A stretch of DNA of 64,000 bases, from NCBI RefSeq assembly GCF_900176345.1, contig NZ_FWXU01000009.1, forward strand, positions 124,001 to 188,000, in the 5' to 3' direction. The notes beneath the pieces are model-generated. The model saw only the letters and a list, made by a program, of their open reading frames with translations. It did no database searches and was not told where the DNA came from. The translations under genes were made by a program, and so were the position numbers. Shown one piece after another: positions 22,992 through 32,293 of this stretch; the stretch's first letter is position 1; each line of letters starts with the position of its first letter. Origin of the DNA: Rhizobium sp. RU36D. Its GTDB lineage: Bacteria > Pseudomonadota > Alphaproteobacteria > Rhizobiales > Rhizobiaceae.

Positions 22992-23588
22992 TTACGATTG
23001 GCGGAACTTGCCTTCAAACACCATGGTATCGAGGGGATTGCGGCCATTGGGCTTCTCGCGTTCGCGCAGATGGTCTGGCAAGGCGCTGAGATCCGCCAGT
23101 TTCCCGATCGCGACCGCAGCCTCGATCTTGTGATCCGAGGGAACATCCAGTTCGACCTGAGCCCGATCGAAATTCACACCGCCCATGCCGTGGGCCAGAT
23201 ATCCTGACATCGTTGCCTGAAGCGCCAGCATCGCCCATGCGGCTCCCGCATCAAAACTGTGGCTGCGGATCGGGCGGGTGGTTCCATCAGGCCGGTGACG
23301 CACGGTTTCGGAAACCACGAAGACAAGCACCGATGCATCTTTCGCCCAAACCTGGTTCCCATCGTCCAGAAGCGACAGCAAGAGATTGAACGCCTCCGTC
23401 CCTCGATGGCCGTAGATAAAGCGCCAGGGCTGACCATTGCCCGCGGAGGGTGCCCAATGGGCGGCTTCAAGAATGGTCATCAGGTCATCCTCAGGCATGG
23501 CTTCGCCGGTAAATGCCCGGGGAGACCACCGCTGCAGGAAAAGGGGATGGATATTGTAGTCCGACTGGCGACCATTGGCCTGTATCAT
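22992..23588 (-). CDS. Nitroreductase family protein
   Basis: Predicted FMN-dependent NAD(P)H oxidoreductase of the nitroreductase fold; substrate unknown. The 198-residue protein begins with NIHPLFLQRWSPRAFTGE, where the RWSPRAF motif binds FMN phosphate, followed by EAAHWAPSAGNGQPWRF, a second family signature. The start was placed at the ATG at 23588, as in relatives; in-frame starts at 23618 and 23726 are possible. It converges on gyrB across a gap that carries two parS-like sites. Confidence 0.85.
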   Translation of the reverse strand: MIQANGRQSDYNIHPLFLQRWSPRAFTGEAMPEDDLMTILEAAHWAPSAGNGQPWRFIYGHRGTEAFNLLLSLLDDGNQVWAKDASVLVFVVSETVRHRPDGTTRPIRSHSFDAGAAWAMLALQATMSGYLAHGMGGVNFDRAQVELDVPSDHKIEAAVAIGKLADLSALPDHLREREKPNGRNPLDTMVFEGKFRQS

Positions 23589-23957
23589 GTAGGGATCCCG
23601 TTGTTCGTTGAGCCGCATTCCAAGGCTTGAATCACCTCGGCCGCGATACCGCAGAGCAATAGATACCCCTGAACCCGGACCTGACAAGACAGGTGCTACA
23701 AAAGCCCGCAAAGGCGCACTCCACATGGGAATCGTGGGACGCGACGAATTTTAACGAGTCCAGAAGTGGGAACGTTAAGGTCCCCCAGGTATTCTTATCG
23801 TCGACCGGCCGAGAATTCCTTGGACAACTCAGGCCCCTAAAACTCGCAGGTTTCGCGCATGCGAAAATTGTTACTAATTTGTGAAACTCTGCTAGCGTTC
23901 CGAGCTCGGGCTCCGAAAACAGGCGGGTCCATGCGATCAGCAAAAGGTGCATAGTCG
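23589..23957. other. Intergenic region upstream of phaZ
   Basis: This 369-bp gap between divergently transcribed nitroreductase and phaZ genes presumably holds both promoters. An AT-richer stretch (about 23865-23895) precedes phaZ, but no convincing -35/-10 pair or operator could be identified. Open frames in it have no recognisable domain. Confidence 0.5.
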
Positions 23958-25235
23958 ATGTTCTATCAGCTCTACGAAATGAACCACGCAGCCATGGCGC
24001 CGTTTCGGGCCACTGCTGACGCCATGCGCCTTGCCTATAAGAATCCGCTGAATCCCATCTCGCATACGGTATTTGGTCGCACGGTGGCTGCGGGCTTCGA
24101 AGTCTTCGAGCGGGTTACCCGCCGATACGCAAAGCCGGAATTCGGCCTACCGCGCACGCAGATCGGTGAGCACAGCGTTGCCGTGCATGAGGAAATCGTC
24201 TGGAAGAAGCCGTTCTGCAATCTCCTGCATTTCCAGCGCGTGCTGCCGGTCGGTCATGGCCAGGATCCCAAGATCCTGATCGTCGCGCCGATGTCGGGAC
24301 ACTACGCGACGCTGCTCCGCGGCACCGTGGAGGCCCTTCTGCCGAGCGCCGACGTCTATATCACCGACTGGATCGACGCCCGCGTGGTGCCGATGGCCGA
24401 TGGCAATTTCGACCTGGATGACTACATCGACTACGTCATCGAGATGATCCATCATCTTGGGCCTAACACCCATGTGGTCGCGGTCTGCCAGCCCTCCGTG
24501 CCGGTCCTCGCCGCGGTGGCCGTGATGGAAGCGGCGAACGATCCTCTGGCACCCGCGTCGATGACGCTGATGGGCGGCCCTATCGATACCCGCATCAATC
24601 CGACGGCCGTCAACCAGCTGGCCCAGAACAAGCCGCTGGAATGGTTCCAGGACAATGTCATCATGAATGTGCCGTGGCCGCAGCCCGGCTTCATGCGCCC
24701 CGTCTATCCGGGATTCCTGCAGCTCTCGGGCTTCATGTCGATGAACCTTGACCGGCACATGATCGCCCACAAGGAATTCTTCATGCACCTGGTGAAGAAC
24801 GATGGCGAGCCAGCCGAGAAGCACCGGGATTTCTACGACGAATATCTTGCCGTCATGGATCTGACGGCCGAGTTTTATCTGCAGACCGTCGACACGGTCT
24901 TCATCAAGCATTCGCTGCCGAAAGGCGAAATGCGCCATCGCGGCAAGATCGTTGACACCAAGGCGATCCGCAATGTCGCCTTGCTAACCGTCGAAGGCGA
25001 GAACGACGACATCTCGGGCGTCGGCCAAACCCACGCAGCCCAGACGATCTGCTCCAACATTCCCGACGACATGCGGATGCACTACCTGCAGCCCGATGTC
25101 GGCCATTACGGCGTTTTCAATGGTTCACGGTTCCGCAAGGAGATTGCACCGCGCATCGTCGCTTTCACCCGCAAGCACGCTCACCGCGCATCGCCTGCGA
25201 TCAAGCGCGTGATCAAGGGCGGCAAGTCCGCCTGA
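23958..25235 (+). CDS. phaZ: Intracellular polyhydroxybutyrate depolymerase
   Basis: Mobilises stored poly-3-hydroxybutyrate granules in the cytoplasm. The 425-residue alpha/beta-hydrolase has the nucleophile elbow VAVCQPSVPV with a catalytic cysteine (C177) in place of the usual serine, which is typical of intracellular PhaZ of the Ralstonia type. PMSGHYATLLRGTVEALL and DWIDAR are further family motifs, and the C-terminal DVGHYGVFNGSRFR provides the catalytic histidine. A stem-loop follows at 25264. It implies that the organism makes PHB. Confidence 0.95.
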   Translation: MFYQLYEMNHAAMAPFRATADAMRLAYKNPLNPISHTVFGRTVAAGFEVFERVTRRYAKPEFGLPRTQIGEHSVAVHEEIVWKKPFCNLLHFQRVLPVGHGQDPKILIVAPMSGHYATLLRGTVEALLPSADVYITDWIDARVVPMADGNFDLDDYIDYVIEMIHHLGPNTHVVAVCQPSVPVLAAVAVMEAANDPLAPASMTLMGGPIDTRINPTAVNQLAQNKPLEWFQDNVIMNVPWPQPGFMRPVYPGFLQLSGFMSMNLDRHMIAHKEFFMHLVKNDGEPAEKHRDFYDEYLAVMDLTAEFYLQTVDTVFIKHSLPKGEMRHRGKIVDTKAIRNVALLTVEGENDDISGVGQTHAAQTICSNIPDDMRMHYLQPDVGHYGVFNGSRFRKEIAPRIVAFTRKHAHRASPAIKRVIKGGKSA

Positions 25236-25263
25236 AACGCTCAACCAAGCAAACAAGCCTCAG

Positions 25264-25300
25264 CGGCTCGGAACTCCATACGGTTCCGGGCCGATTTATT
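25264..25300 (+). terminator. Terminator after phaZ
   Basis: CGGCTCGGAAC and GTTCCGGGCCG form an 11-bp stem with one G-U pair around an 8-nt loop, followed by ATTTATT. Confidence 0.65.
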
Positions 25301-25422
25301 GTGAGAATATCAGCATTTTATGCGATTACGGCGGATTTCGCCTTGAAGCGCCATTTTTCATTTCCCACATCGAATTCATCCGGAAGCATGGGGCTTCCCG
25401 AGGGAACGTGAGGAAATTGATG

Positions 25423-25857
25423 ATGAACCAGTCAGCTCTGCTCCGCCCTGACTGGACGCCGGCAACGGTTGTCCTGATGGTGCTGGGCTTCATGGTCTTC
25501 TGGCCATTGGGCTTGGCCATGCTGGCCTATATTCTGTTCGGCGAGCGTTTCAAGGGGTTCAAGCGGGATGCAAACCAGACCGCGGACACCATCTTCGCCA
25601 AATGCCGTGGCGCCGGCTTCCGCAGCCGCCCGCATTTTTCGACCGGCAATGTCGCCTTCGACGATTGGCGCAAGGCGGAGCTTGACCGCATCGAAGCCGA
25701 GCGTCGCAAGCTCGACGAAATGCGCGATGAGTTTGACGGCTACATGCGCGAACTGCGTCGTGCCAAGGACCAGGAAGAGTTCGACCGGTTCATGCGCGAC
25801 CGCAACGCCAAGCGGGACCAGAACAACGGCTCGATCGAACCTTACACCCAGGCATAA
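25423..25857 (+). CDS. DUF2852 membrane protein
   Basis: Conserved alphaproteobacterial protein of unknown function. The 144-residue product has a hydrophobic segment with WTPATVVLMVLGFMVFWPLG and GLAMLAYILFGER (residues 10-42), probably one or two membrane passes. A long charged, probably coiled-coil C-terminal region (residues 75-130, rich in E, R, K and D) follows. AGGAAA lies upstream of two adjacent ATGs (25420 and 25423); either may be used. It stands alone, bracketed by terminators. Confidence 0.82.
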   Translation: MNQSALLRPDWTPATVVLMVLGFMVFWPLGLAMLAYILFGERFKGFKRDANQTADTIFAKCRGAGFRSRPHFSTGNVAFDDWRKAELDRIEAERRKLDEMRDEFDGYMRELRRAKDQEEFDRFMRDRNAKRDQNNGSIEPYTQA

Positions 25858-25876
25858 GGCGCAAGCCATCACCGAG

Positions 25877-25906
25877 GGGTCGGCATCTCAATGCCGGCCC
25901 TTTTTT
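25877..25906 (+). terminator. Rho-independent terminator after the DUF2852 gene
   Basis: GGGTCGGCAT and ATGCCGGCCC form a 10-bp stem (one G-U pair) with a CTCA loop, followed by six T residues. It is one of the clearest intrinsic terminators in the window. Confidence 0.88.
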
Positions 25907-25945
25907 GCGCGGTGCAAGCGCCGCCGAATCGGCTAAAAGAGCCCA

Positions 25946-26704
25946 ATGTTCACCCTGCTTCAGAAGAAACGAAAGCCTGCCGCGCCCGCGCCGCCGCAAA
26001 AGCGCGTTTTGGATGTTGATGGCCGGGCCATGCCTTTGACGGTCACCAAGAATCCCCGGGCGACGCGTCTCACCTTGCGCATCGAGCCTGGCGGACGCGG
26101 GCTGAAACTCACCGTGCCACCTGGATTGAAGGATCGCGAGGTCAATGACTTCCTCGATCGTCACCAGGGTTGGCTCCGGGTTCGGCTTGCAAAGTTCAGC
26201 GCGGACAATGCCATCCGTCCGGGCGGCGAGATCCTCTTCCGCGGCATTCCCCATCGCATCGTCCACACAGGTGAATTGCGTGGCCTGACCCAGGCCATCG
26301 ATTCCGAGGTGGGCCATATCCTGAGCGTCGGCGGGCTGGAGGAACATATGGGCCGCCGCATCGCCACCTTTTTCAAGAAGGAGGCGCGCAAGGATCTGGA
26401 AACCTATGTCGCCATTCATACCAAGGCGATCGGTAAGCCGGCCAAGTCGCTCACGCTCAAGGATACGCGCAGCCGCTGGGGTTCCTGTTCCTGGGAAGGC
26501 AATCTGAGTTTCTCCTGGCGCATCGTCATGGCGCCGCCGGGGGTCATCAATTATCTCGCCGCCCATGAGGTTGCCCATCTCAAGGAAATGAACCATGGGC
26601 CGGGCTTCTGGTCTCTTTGCGAGCGGCTTTGCCCCGACATGGAAGAGGCCAAGCGCTGGCTGAAGCGCCACGGCTCGGCCCTTCATGCCATTGATTTCGA
26701 GTAA
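25946..26704 (+). CDS. YgjP-like zinc metallopeptidase (DUF45)
   Basis: Predicted zinc-dependent peptidase of the YgjP/WLM-related group; substrate unknown. The 252-residue protein has the TRSRWGSCSWEGNLSFSWR signature, then HEVAH at residues 207-211 with a third zinc ligand in NHGPGFW (H217). There is no signal peptide, so a cytosolic location is likely. It lies 73 nt before trpF but need not belong to the trp transcript. Confidence 0.88.
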   Translation: MFTLLQKKRKPAAPAPPQKRVLDVDGRAMPLTVTKNPRATRLTLRIEPGGRGLKLTVPPGLKDREVNDFLDRHQGWLRVRLAKFSADNAIRPGGEILFRGIPHRIVHTGELRGLTQAIDSEVGHILSVGGLEEHMGRRIATFFKKEARKDLETYVAIHTKAIGKPAKSLTLKDTRSRWGSCSWEGNLSFSWRIVMAPPGVINYLAAHEVAHLKEMNHGPGFWSLCERLCPDMEEAKRWLKRHGSALHAIDFE

Positions 26705-26777
26705 GACGGCATAGCCAGGCCATGCTTTTGTCGCGTTCAGGCTCGACTCTTTCGTCATTTCGTGTCACTGCGCTGCC

Positions 26778-27434
26778 ATGAAACCGGATATCAAGATCTG
26801 TGGTCTGAAGACGCCTGAGGCCATCGCACGCGCCGTGGATCGCGGAGCGAGCCATATCGGCTTTATCTTTTTCGAGAAGAGCCCACGAAACATTGAGCCG
26901 GATATCGCGGGCGCCCTGGCCGATGCCGTGCGCGGCCGCACCAAGATCGTCGCGGTCACGGTTGATGCCAGCACGGATTACCTGGATGAGATCGTCGATC
27001 AGCTCCGGCCGGATATCCTGCAACTGCACGGCAGCGAGCGTCCGGAACGGCTTCTGTCGCTGAAGGCTCTCTACGGCCTCCCGATCATGAAGGCTTTCGC
27101 TCTTCGGGATCAGGATGATCTTCGCAAGATCGAGCCCTATATAGGCATAGCCGACCGGTTCCTGTTCGATGCCAAGCCGCCGCAAGGGTCTGACCTGCCG
27201 GGCGGCAACGGGGTTTCGTTTGACTGGCGTCTGCTGCGTGAACTTGACGCGGGCGTCGATTACATGCTTTCCGGTGGATTGAATAGAGACAATATAGCCG
27301 CCGCCCTCGCGGAAACTGGCGCCAAGGGCATAGACGCCTCATCCGGTGTTGAAAGTTCGCCTGGCGTGAAGGACCTGGACATGATCGACGCGTTCTTCGA
27401 CGCATTCGAGCAGGCCACGTCCGCAAAGGCTTGA
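26778..27434 (+). CDS. trpF: Phosphoribosylanthranilate isomerase
   Basis: Third step of the tryptophan branch, an Amadori rearrangement on a TIM barrel. The 218-residue protein starts with KICGLKTPE, where the cysteine is the general base, and continues with [15 protein letters not shown] and QLHGSERPE. The phosphate-binding end is [15 protein letters not shown]. It leads trpF-trpB-trpA, with 16 nt and then 2 nt between genes; the other trp genes are not in this window. Confidence 0.96.
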   Translation: MKPDIKICGLKTPEAIARAVDRGASHIGFIFFEKSPRNIEPDIAGALADAVRGRTKIVAVTVDASTDYLDEIVDQLRPDILQLHGSERPERLLSLKALYGLPIMKAFALRDQDDLRKIEPYIGIADRFLFDAKPPQGSDLPGGNGVSFDWRLLRELDAGVDYMLSGGLNRDNIAAALAETGAKGIDASSGVESSPGVKDLDMIDAFFDAFEQATSAKA

Positions 27435-27450
27435 GATCAGGGAGAAGACA

Positions 27451-28671
27451 GTGAACGAGACGCCGAAACCGAATTCCTTCCGCGCCGGGCCTGATGAGGA
27501 TGGCCGTTTTGGCATCTTCGGAGGCCGCTTCGTGGCGGAAACCCTGATGCCGCTGATCCTCGACCTGCAGGAAGAGTGGACCAAGGCCAAGACCGACCCG
27601 ACCTTCAAGGCCGAGCTCGATCATCTGAACACCCACTATATCGGTCGTCCGAGCCCGCTGTATTTTGCCGAACGCCTGACGGCTGAACTCGGCGGCGCCA
27701 AGATCTATTTCAAGCGCGACGAGCTCAATCACACCGGCTCGCACAAGATCAACAACTGCATTGGCCAGATCCTGCTGGCCAAGCGCATGGGCAAGACCCG
27801 CATCATCGCGGAAACCGGTGCCGGCCAGCACGGCGTGGCCTCCGCAACCGTTGCCGCGCGCTTCGGCCTGCCTTGCATCGTCTACATGGGGGCGACAGAC
27901 GTGGAGCGTCAGGCTCCCAACGTTTTCCGCATGAAGCTCTTGGGTGCCGAAGTGAAGCCTGTTACCTCAGGCCATGGCACCCTCAAGGACGCCATGAACG
28001 AGGCCCTGCGCGACTGGGTCACCAATGTCGACGACACCTATTACATGATCGGCACGGCTGCCGGTCCGCACCCCTATCCGGAAATGGTGCGCGAGTTCCA
28101 GTCGGTCATCGGTCGCGAAACCCGCGAGCAGATGCTGGCGGCGGAAGGCCGCTTGCCGGACATGCTGGTCGCAGCCGTTGGCGGCGGCTCCAATGCCATC
28201 GGCCTGTTCCATCCCTTCCTCGATGATGCCGGCGTCAGGATCGTCGGTGTCGAGGCGGGCGGCAAGGGCCTTGATGGCGAGGAGCATTGCGCATCGCTCA
28301 CCGCAGGTTCGCCGGGCGTTCTGCATGGCAACCGCACCTATCTGCTGCAGGACAAGGACGGCCAGATCAAGGAAGGCCATTCCATCTCCGCAGGTCTCGA
28401 CTATCCCGGCATTGGCCCGGAGCATTCCTGGTTGAAGGACATGGGCCGCGTCGAATATGTGCCGATCATGGACAACGAGGCGCTGGAGGCGTTCCAGCTT
28501 CTGACGCGCACCGAAGGCATCATCCCGGCTCTTGAACCCTCTCACGCTCTCGCCGAAGTTGTGAAGCGCGCGCCGAAGATGTCGAAGGACCAGATCATCG
28601 TCATGAACCTCTGCGGCCGTGGCGACAAGGACATCTTCACTGTCGGCAAAATTCTTGGAATGGGGCTCTGA
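27451..28671 (+). CDS. trpB: Tryptophan synthase beta chain
   Basis: PLP enzyme that joins indole and serine to make tryptophan. The 406-residue protein has the PLP-lysine motif [10 protein letters not shown] (K99), GAGQHGVA, and the phosphate-binding glycine loop VGGGSNAIG. The start is a GTG at 27451 preceded by GGGAGAAG. trpA begins 2 nt after the stop, as expected for subunits of one complex. Confidence 0.98.
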   Translation: MNETPKPNSFRAGPDEDGRFGIFGGRFVAETLMPLILDLQEEWTKAKTDPTFKAELDHLNTHYIGRPSPLYFAERLTAELGGAKIYFKRDELNHTGSHKINNCIGQILLAKRMGKTRIIAETGAGQHGVASATVAARFGLPCIVYMGATDVERQAPNVFRMKLLGAEVKPVTSGHGTLKDAMNEALRDWVTNVDDTYYMIGTAAGPHPYPEMVREFQSVIGRETREQMLAAEGRLPDMLVAAVGGGSNAIGLFHPFLDDAGVRIVGVEAGGKGLDGEEHCASLTAGSPGVLHGNRTYLLQDKDGQIKEGHSISAGLDYPGIGPEHSWLKDMGRVEYVPIMDNEALEAFQLLTRTEGIIPALEPSHALAEVVKRAPKMSKDQIIVMNLCGRGDKDIFTVGKILGMGL

Positions 28672-28673
28672 AC

Positions 28674-29513
28674 ATGACCGCACGGATGGACAAGCGATTT
28701 GCGGATCTGAAGGCCGAGGGCCGGCCGGCGCTGATCACCTATTTCATGGGCGGTGACCCGGATTTTGCCACCTCGCTCGCGATCATGAAGACGCTGCCGG
28801 CGGCCGGCTCGGATGTCATCGAGCTCGGCATGCCTTTCTCCGATCCCATGGCCGATGGCCCGGCGATCCAGGCTGCGGGACAGCGCGCGCTAAAGGCGGG
28901 GCAGACGCTCGCCAAGACCTTGGATCTCGCACGCGAATTTCGCAAGAGCGACGACGCCACGCCGATCGTCATGATGGGCTACTACAACCCGATCTACATC
29001 TATGGCGTCGAGCGCTTCCTGGACGACGCGCTGGCTGCCGGCATCGACGGGTTGATCGTTGTCGACCTGCCGCCTGAAATGGATGACGAGCTCTGCATTC
29101 CGGCCCGTTCGCGTGACATCAACTTCATCCGCTTGGCGACGCCGACGACCGATGACAAGCGTCTGCCGATGGTGCTGCGCAACACCTCGGGTTTTGTCTA
29201 CTACGTCTCGATGAACGGTATCACCGGCTCGGCATTGCCGGACACCACGAAGGTCGGTGGCGCTGTCAACCGCATCAAGCAGCACACCAATCTGCCGATC
29301 TGTGTTGGTTTCGGCGTCAAGACGGCCGAACATGCCCGCCTGATCGGTGCCAGCGCCGATGGCGTGGTTGTCGGCACGGCGATCGTCAACCAGGTGGCCT
29401 TGAGCCTCAATAAGGACGGGTCCGCCAGCGCCGATACAGTTCAGGCGGTGGCGACCCTTGTGAGCGGCCTTGCCGGCGGCGTGCGCACCGCACGTCTTGC
29501 TGCGGCCGAATAA
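28674..29513 (+). CDS. trpA: Tryptophan synthase alpha chain
   Basis: Cleaves indole-3-glycerol phosphate to indole, which is channelled to TrpB. The 279-residue TIM barrel has E50 and D61 in [14 protein letters not shown] as the catalytic pair, and [13 protein letters not shown] and [10 protein letters not shown] as further family blocks. It is followed after 38 nt by accD. Confidence 0.98.
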   Translation: MTARMDKRFADLKAEGRPALITYFMGGDPDFATSLAIMKTLPAAGSDVIELGMPFSDPMADGPAIQAAGQRALKAGQTLAKTLDLAREFRKSDDATPIVMMGYYNPIYIYGVERFLDDALAAGIDGLIVVDLPPEMDDELCIPARSRDINFIRLATPTTDDKRLPMVLRNTSGFVYYVSMNGITGSALPDTTKVGGAVNRIKQHTNLPICVGFGVKTAEHARLIGASADGVVVGTAIVNQVALSLNKDGSASADTVQAVATLVSGLAGGVRTARLAAAE

Positions 29514-29551
29514 CAACCCATATATTCGGGATACATGCAGGAGTTACGCTA

Positions 29552-30463
29552 GTGAACTGGATCACGAATTACGTTCGGCCGCGGATCAATTCCATGCTGG
29601 GCCGCCGCGAGGTCCCGGAAAACCTCTGGATCAAATGCCCGGAAACGGGCGAAATGGTCTTTCACAAGGATCTAGAGGAAAACAAGTGGGTCATCCCGGC
29701 ATCGGGCTACCACATGAAGATGCCGGCCAAGGCCCGCCTCGCCGATCTGTTCGATGATGGCTATTACGAGGCGCTGCCGCAGCCGAAAGTGCCGCAGGAT
29801 CCGCTGCGTTTTCGTGATTCCAAGAAATATACCGATCGCCTGAAGGATAGCCGCGTCAAAACCGAGCAGGAAGATACCATCCTCGCCGGCATTGGCTCGG
29901 TTGGTGGCGTGAGGCTTGTTGCCGTCGTCCATGAGTTCAACTTCATGGGCGGCTCGCTTGGCATTGCTGCAGGCGAGGCGATCATCAAGGCCTTTGAACG
30001 TGCGATTGCGGAGCACTGCCCGCTCGTGATGTTCCCGGCGTCCGGTGGCGCGCGCATGCAGGAGGGTATTCTCTCGCTGATGCAGCTGCCGCGGACCACG
30101 GTTGCCGTGAACATGCTGAAGGAAGCCGGCCTTCCCTATATCGTCGTGCTGACCAACCCGACCACGGGCGGCGTCACGGCATCCTATGCCATGCTCGGCG
30201 ATCTCCATATTGCCGAACCCGGCGCTGAAATCTGCTTCGCCGGCAAGCGCGTGATCGAGCAGACGATCCGCGAAAAGCTGCCGGAGGGATTCCAGACCTC
30301 CGAATATCTCCTGGATCACGGCATGGTCGACATGGTGGTCAAGCGGCACGACATTCCCGGATTGCTCGCCCGCAACCTGCGCATCATGATGAAGATGCCT
30401 GATCAGCTGTCCGACATGCTGGATGGCGGCGTGCGGACCCAGACGGCGATCGCAGCACAGTAG
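29552..30463 (+). CDS. accD: Acetyl-CoA carboxylase carboxyltransferase subunit beta
   Basis: Transfers the carboxyl group from carboxybiotin to acetyl-CoA to make malonyl-CoA. The 303-residue protein has the carboxyltransferase core ([47 protein letters not shown]). The N-terminal zinc-ribbon region reads [19 protein letters not shown] and VIPASGYHM: only one of the four zinc cysteines of the E. coli protein remains. Start is a GTG at 29552 preceded by AGGAG. The trpA-accD-folC order is typical of alphaproteobacteria. Confidence 0.97.
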   Translation: MNWITNYVRPRINSMLGRREVPENLWIKCPETGEMVFHKDLEENKWVIPASGYHMKMPAKARLADLFDDGYYEALPQPKVPQDPLRFRDSKKYTDRLKDSRVKTEQEDTILAGIGSVGGVRLVAVVHEFNFMGGSLGIAAGEAIIKAFERAIAEHCPLVMFPASGGARMQEGILSLMQLPRTTVAVNMLKEAGLPYIVVLTNPTTGGVTASYAMLGDLHIAEPGAEICFAGKRVIEQTIREKLPEGFQTSEYLLDHGMVDMVVKRHDIPGLLARNLRIMMKMPDQLSDMLDGGVRTQTAIAAQ

Positions 30464-30497
30464 CCCCAGGCTCTAGAATAAGGGTAACGAAAACCCC

Positions 30498-31841
30498 ATG
30501 GAAAAGCCCGCTGCGAGCGAGGCTGAGCGCGAGATCGAAAAGCTGATGGGGCTTCACCCCAAAGGCTTCGATCTCTCCCTCACGCGCATCAGACGTCTCC
30601 TGGAGACGCTGGATAACCCGCACCTGAAACTGCCGCCTGTCATCCACGTGGCCGGCACCAATGGCAAGGGATCGGTTTCGGCCTTCTGTCGGGCCCTTCT
30701 TGAGGCTGCGGGGTTGCGCGTTCATGTTCACACCTCACCACATCTGGTGAACTGGCATGAACGTTACCGGATCGCGGCCGAGCAGGGTCCGGGACGCTTT
30801 GTCGATGATGGCAAGCTCGCTGCCACGGTTCGGCGCGTCGCGGAGGCCAATGCCGGCCAGCACATCACCGTCTTCGAAATGCTGACAGCGGTCGCGTTCC
30901 TCCTGTTCTCGGAGGAGCCGGCCGATGTCGTCATCATGGAAGTGGGGATGGGCGGGCGTTTCGACTGTACCAACGTCATCGAAAAGCCCGTTGTCGCCGT
31001 GGTCATGCCGATCTCCTTCGACCATCAGGCCTATCTGGGCGATCGGGTCGAACTGATCGCCGCCGAAAAAGCCGGCATCATGAAATCAGGCTGTCCCGTC
31101 GTGATCGGGCATCAGGAATATGATGCCGCCCTGGATGTCCTGGTCACCACCGCGGAGCGGCTGTCCTGTCCCGTCAGCGTCTACGGTCAGGATTTCCATG
31201 CCCATGAGGAGTTCGGCCGCCTGGTCTACCAGGACGAATTCGGACTTGCGGATATCTCCCTGCCGCGGCTCCCCGGCCGCCATCAATATGCCAACGCGGC
31301 GGCCGCCATCCGTGCGGTCAAGGCAGCCGGATTTCCGGTAACGGAAGCGACCATGGAAAGGGCCATGACCTCGGTCGAGTGGCCAGGTCGTCTGCAGAAG
31401 CTGACCGAAGGTGCCCTGTTCGCCGCCGCGCCCAAAGGCGCTGAGCTCTGGGTTGACGGAGGCCACAATCCCGGTGCCGGTGAAGTGATTGCGGAAGCCA
31501 TGGTTGGCTTTGAGGAGCGCCAGTCGCGTCCGCTCTATCTGATCATCGGCATGCTGAACACCAAGGACCCGATCGGCTATTTCAAGCCCTTCGCCGGTAT
31601 TGTCGTGCATGTTTTCACTGTCGCGATCCGCGGTACCGATGCTGCGCTCGATCCCGTTGTGCTGGCCAATGCAGCCTATGATGCCGGGCTGGTCGCTGAA
31701 CCGGTATCCAGTATCAACGAGGCGCTTGCCTTGATCTCTGAGCGTCTGGATCCGAGCGAGCCTGCGCCCCGCATCATGATTGGAGGATCGCTTTACCTCG
31801 CCGGTAATGCACTTGCGGACAATGGCACCCCGCCAAAATGA
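30498..31841 (+). CDS. folC: Bifunctional folylpolyglutamate/dihydrofolate synthase
   Basis: Adds glutamate to dihydropteroate and to folates, retaining them in the cell. The 447-residue protein has the Mur-ligase type P-loop HVAGTNGKGSVSAF (about residues 50-63), HTSPHLVNWHERYRI, and the C-terminal Mur-ligase block DGGHNPGAGEVIAEAM. It closes the trpFBA-accD-folC run and ends at a strong hairpin shared with trxA. Confidence 0.96.
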   Translation: MEKPAASEAEREIEKLMGLHPKGFDLSLTRIRRLLETLDNPHLKLPPVIHVAGTNGKGSVSAFCRALLEAAGLRVHVHTSPHLVNWHERYRIAAEQGPGRFVDDGKLAATVRRVAEANAGQHITVFEMLTAVAFLLFSEEPADVVIMEVGMGGRFDCTNVIEKPVVAVVMPISFDHQAYLGDRVELIAAEKAGIMKSGCPVVIGHQEYDAALDVLVTTAERLSCPVSVYGQDFHAHEEFGRLVYQDEFGLADISLPRLPGRHQYANAAAAIRAVKAAGFPVTEATMERAMTSVEWPGRLQKLTEGALFAAAPKGAELWVDGGHNPGAGEVIAEAMVGFEERQSRPLYLIIGMLNTKDPIGYFKPFAGIVVHVFTVAIRGTDAALDPVVLANAAYDAGLVAEPVSSINEALALISERLDPSEPAPRIMIGGSLYLAGNALADNGTPPK

Positions 31842-31842
31842 A

Positions 31843-31868
31843 AAAAGCCCGGCGAAACCGGGCTTTGA
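31843..31868. terminator. Bidirectional terminator between folC and trxA
   Basis: AAAGCCCGG and CCGGGCTTT form a 9-bp stem with a CGAAA loop. An A-run precedes it, giving a T-run for the minus strand, and TTTGAT follows, so it can serve both convergent transcripts. Confidence 0.8.
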
Positions 31869-31897
31869 TCTGCCTTATCTGACGTTGATCCGACCGA

Positions 31898-32221
31898 TCA
31901 CGCGGAAGCGCTGGAAATCCAGCTCGTCAAAGCCGTCTTCGGTGCTGCACCGACCTTGATGTCAGCAACCTGGCCGCCCTTGAACATGGCGAGCGTCGGG
32001 ATCGAGCGGACGCCGAACTGAGCGGCCAGTTCCGGGTTCTCGTCGATGTTGAGCTTCGCGACCTTGACCTTGCCGGCGAATTCATTCGAAAGCTCTTCAA
32101 GGCTCGGGGCGATCATCTTGCACGGACCGCACCATTCCGCCCAGAAATCCACGACAACGGGTTCTGCGGATTCGAGCACTTCGGATTGAAAATTGGCATT
32201 GTCGACTTTTACGGTAGCCAT
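31898..32221 (-). CDS. trxA: Thioredoxin 1
   Basis: Cytosolic disulfide reductase that keeps protein thiols reduced. The 107-residue protein has the active site WCGPC at residues 30-34 within [18 protein letters not shown] and the cis-proline segment [20 protein letters not shown] upstream is a strong ribosome-binding site. It is the last gene of the minus-strand run after addA, separated by 72 nt, and may have its own promoter. Confidence 0.97.
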   Translation of the reverse strand: MATVKVDNANFQSEVLESAEPVVVDFWAEWCGPCKMIAPSLEELSNEFAGKVKVAKLNIDENPELAAQFGVRSIPTLAMFKGGQVADIKVGAAPKTALTSWISSASA

Positions 32222-32293
32222 TGGCTGCTCCTAACGGATCTTTGCGTTGTCCTATATGTGATGCTTTTCGCCGGCATTTCAATAAGCGCTATT

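Noticed and set aside
23632-23952. Possible 106-residue gene in the gap upstream of phaZ
   Set aside because: Serine, cysteine and arginine-rich product without domain, no ribosome-binding site, and it would cover the phaZ promoter region.
25790-26758. Open frame (322 codons) antisense to the metallopeptidase gene
   Set aside because: It crosses the clear terminator at 25877 and has no domain; the sense strand carries HEVAH and other family motifs.
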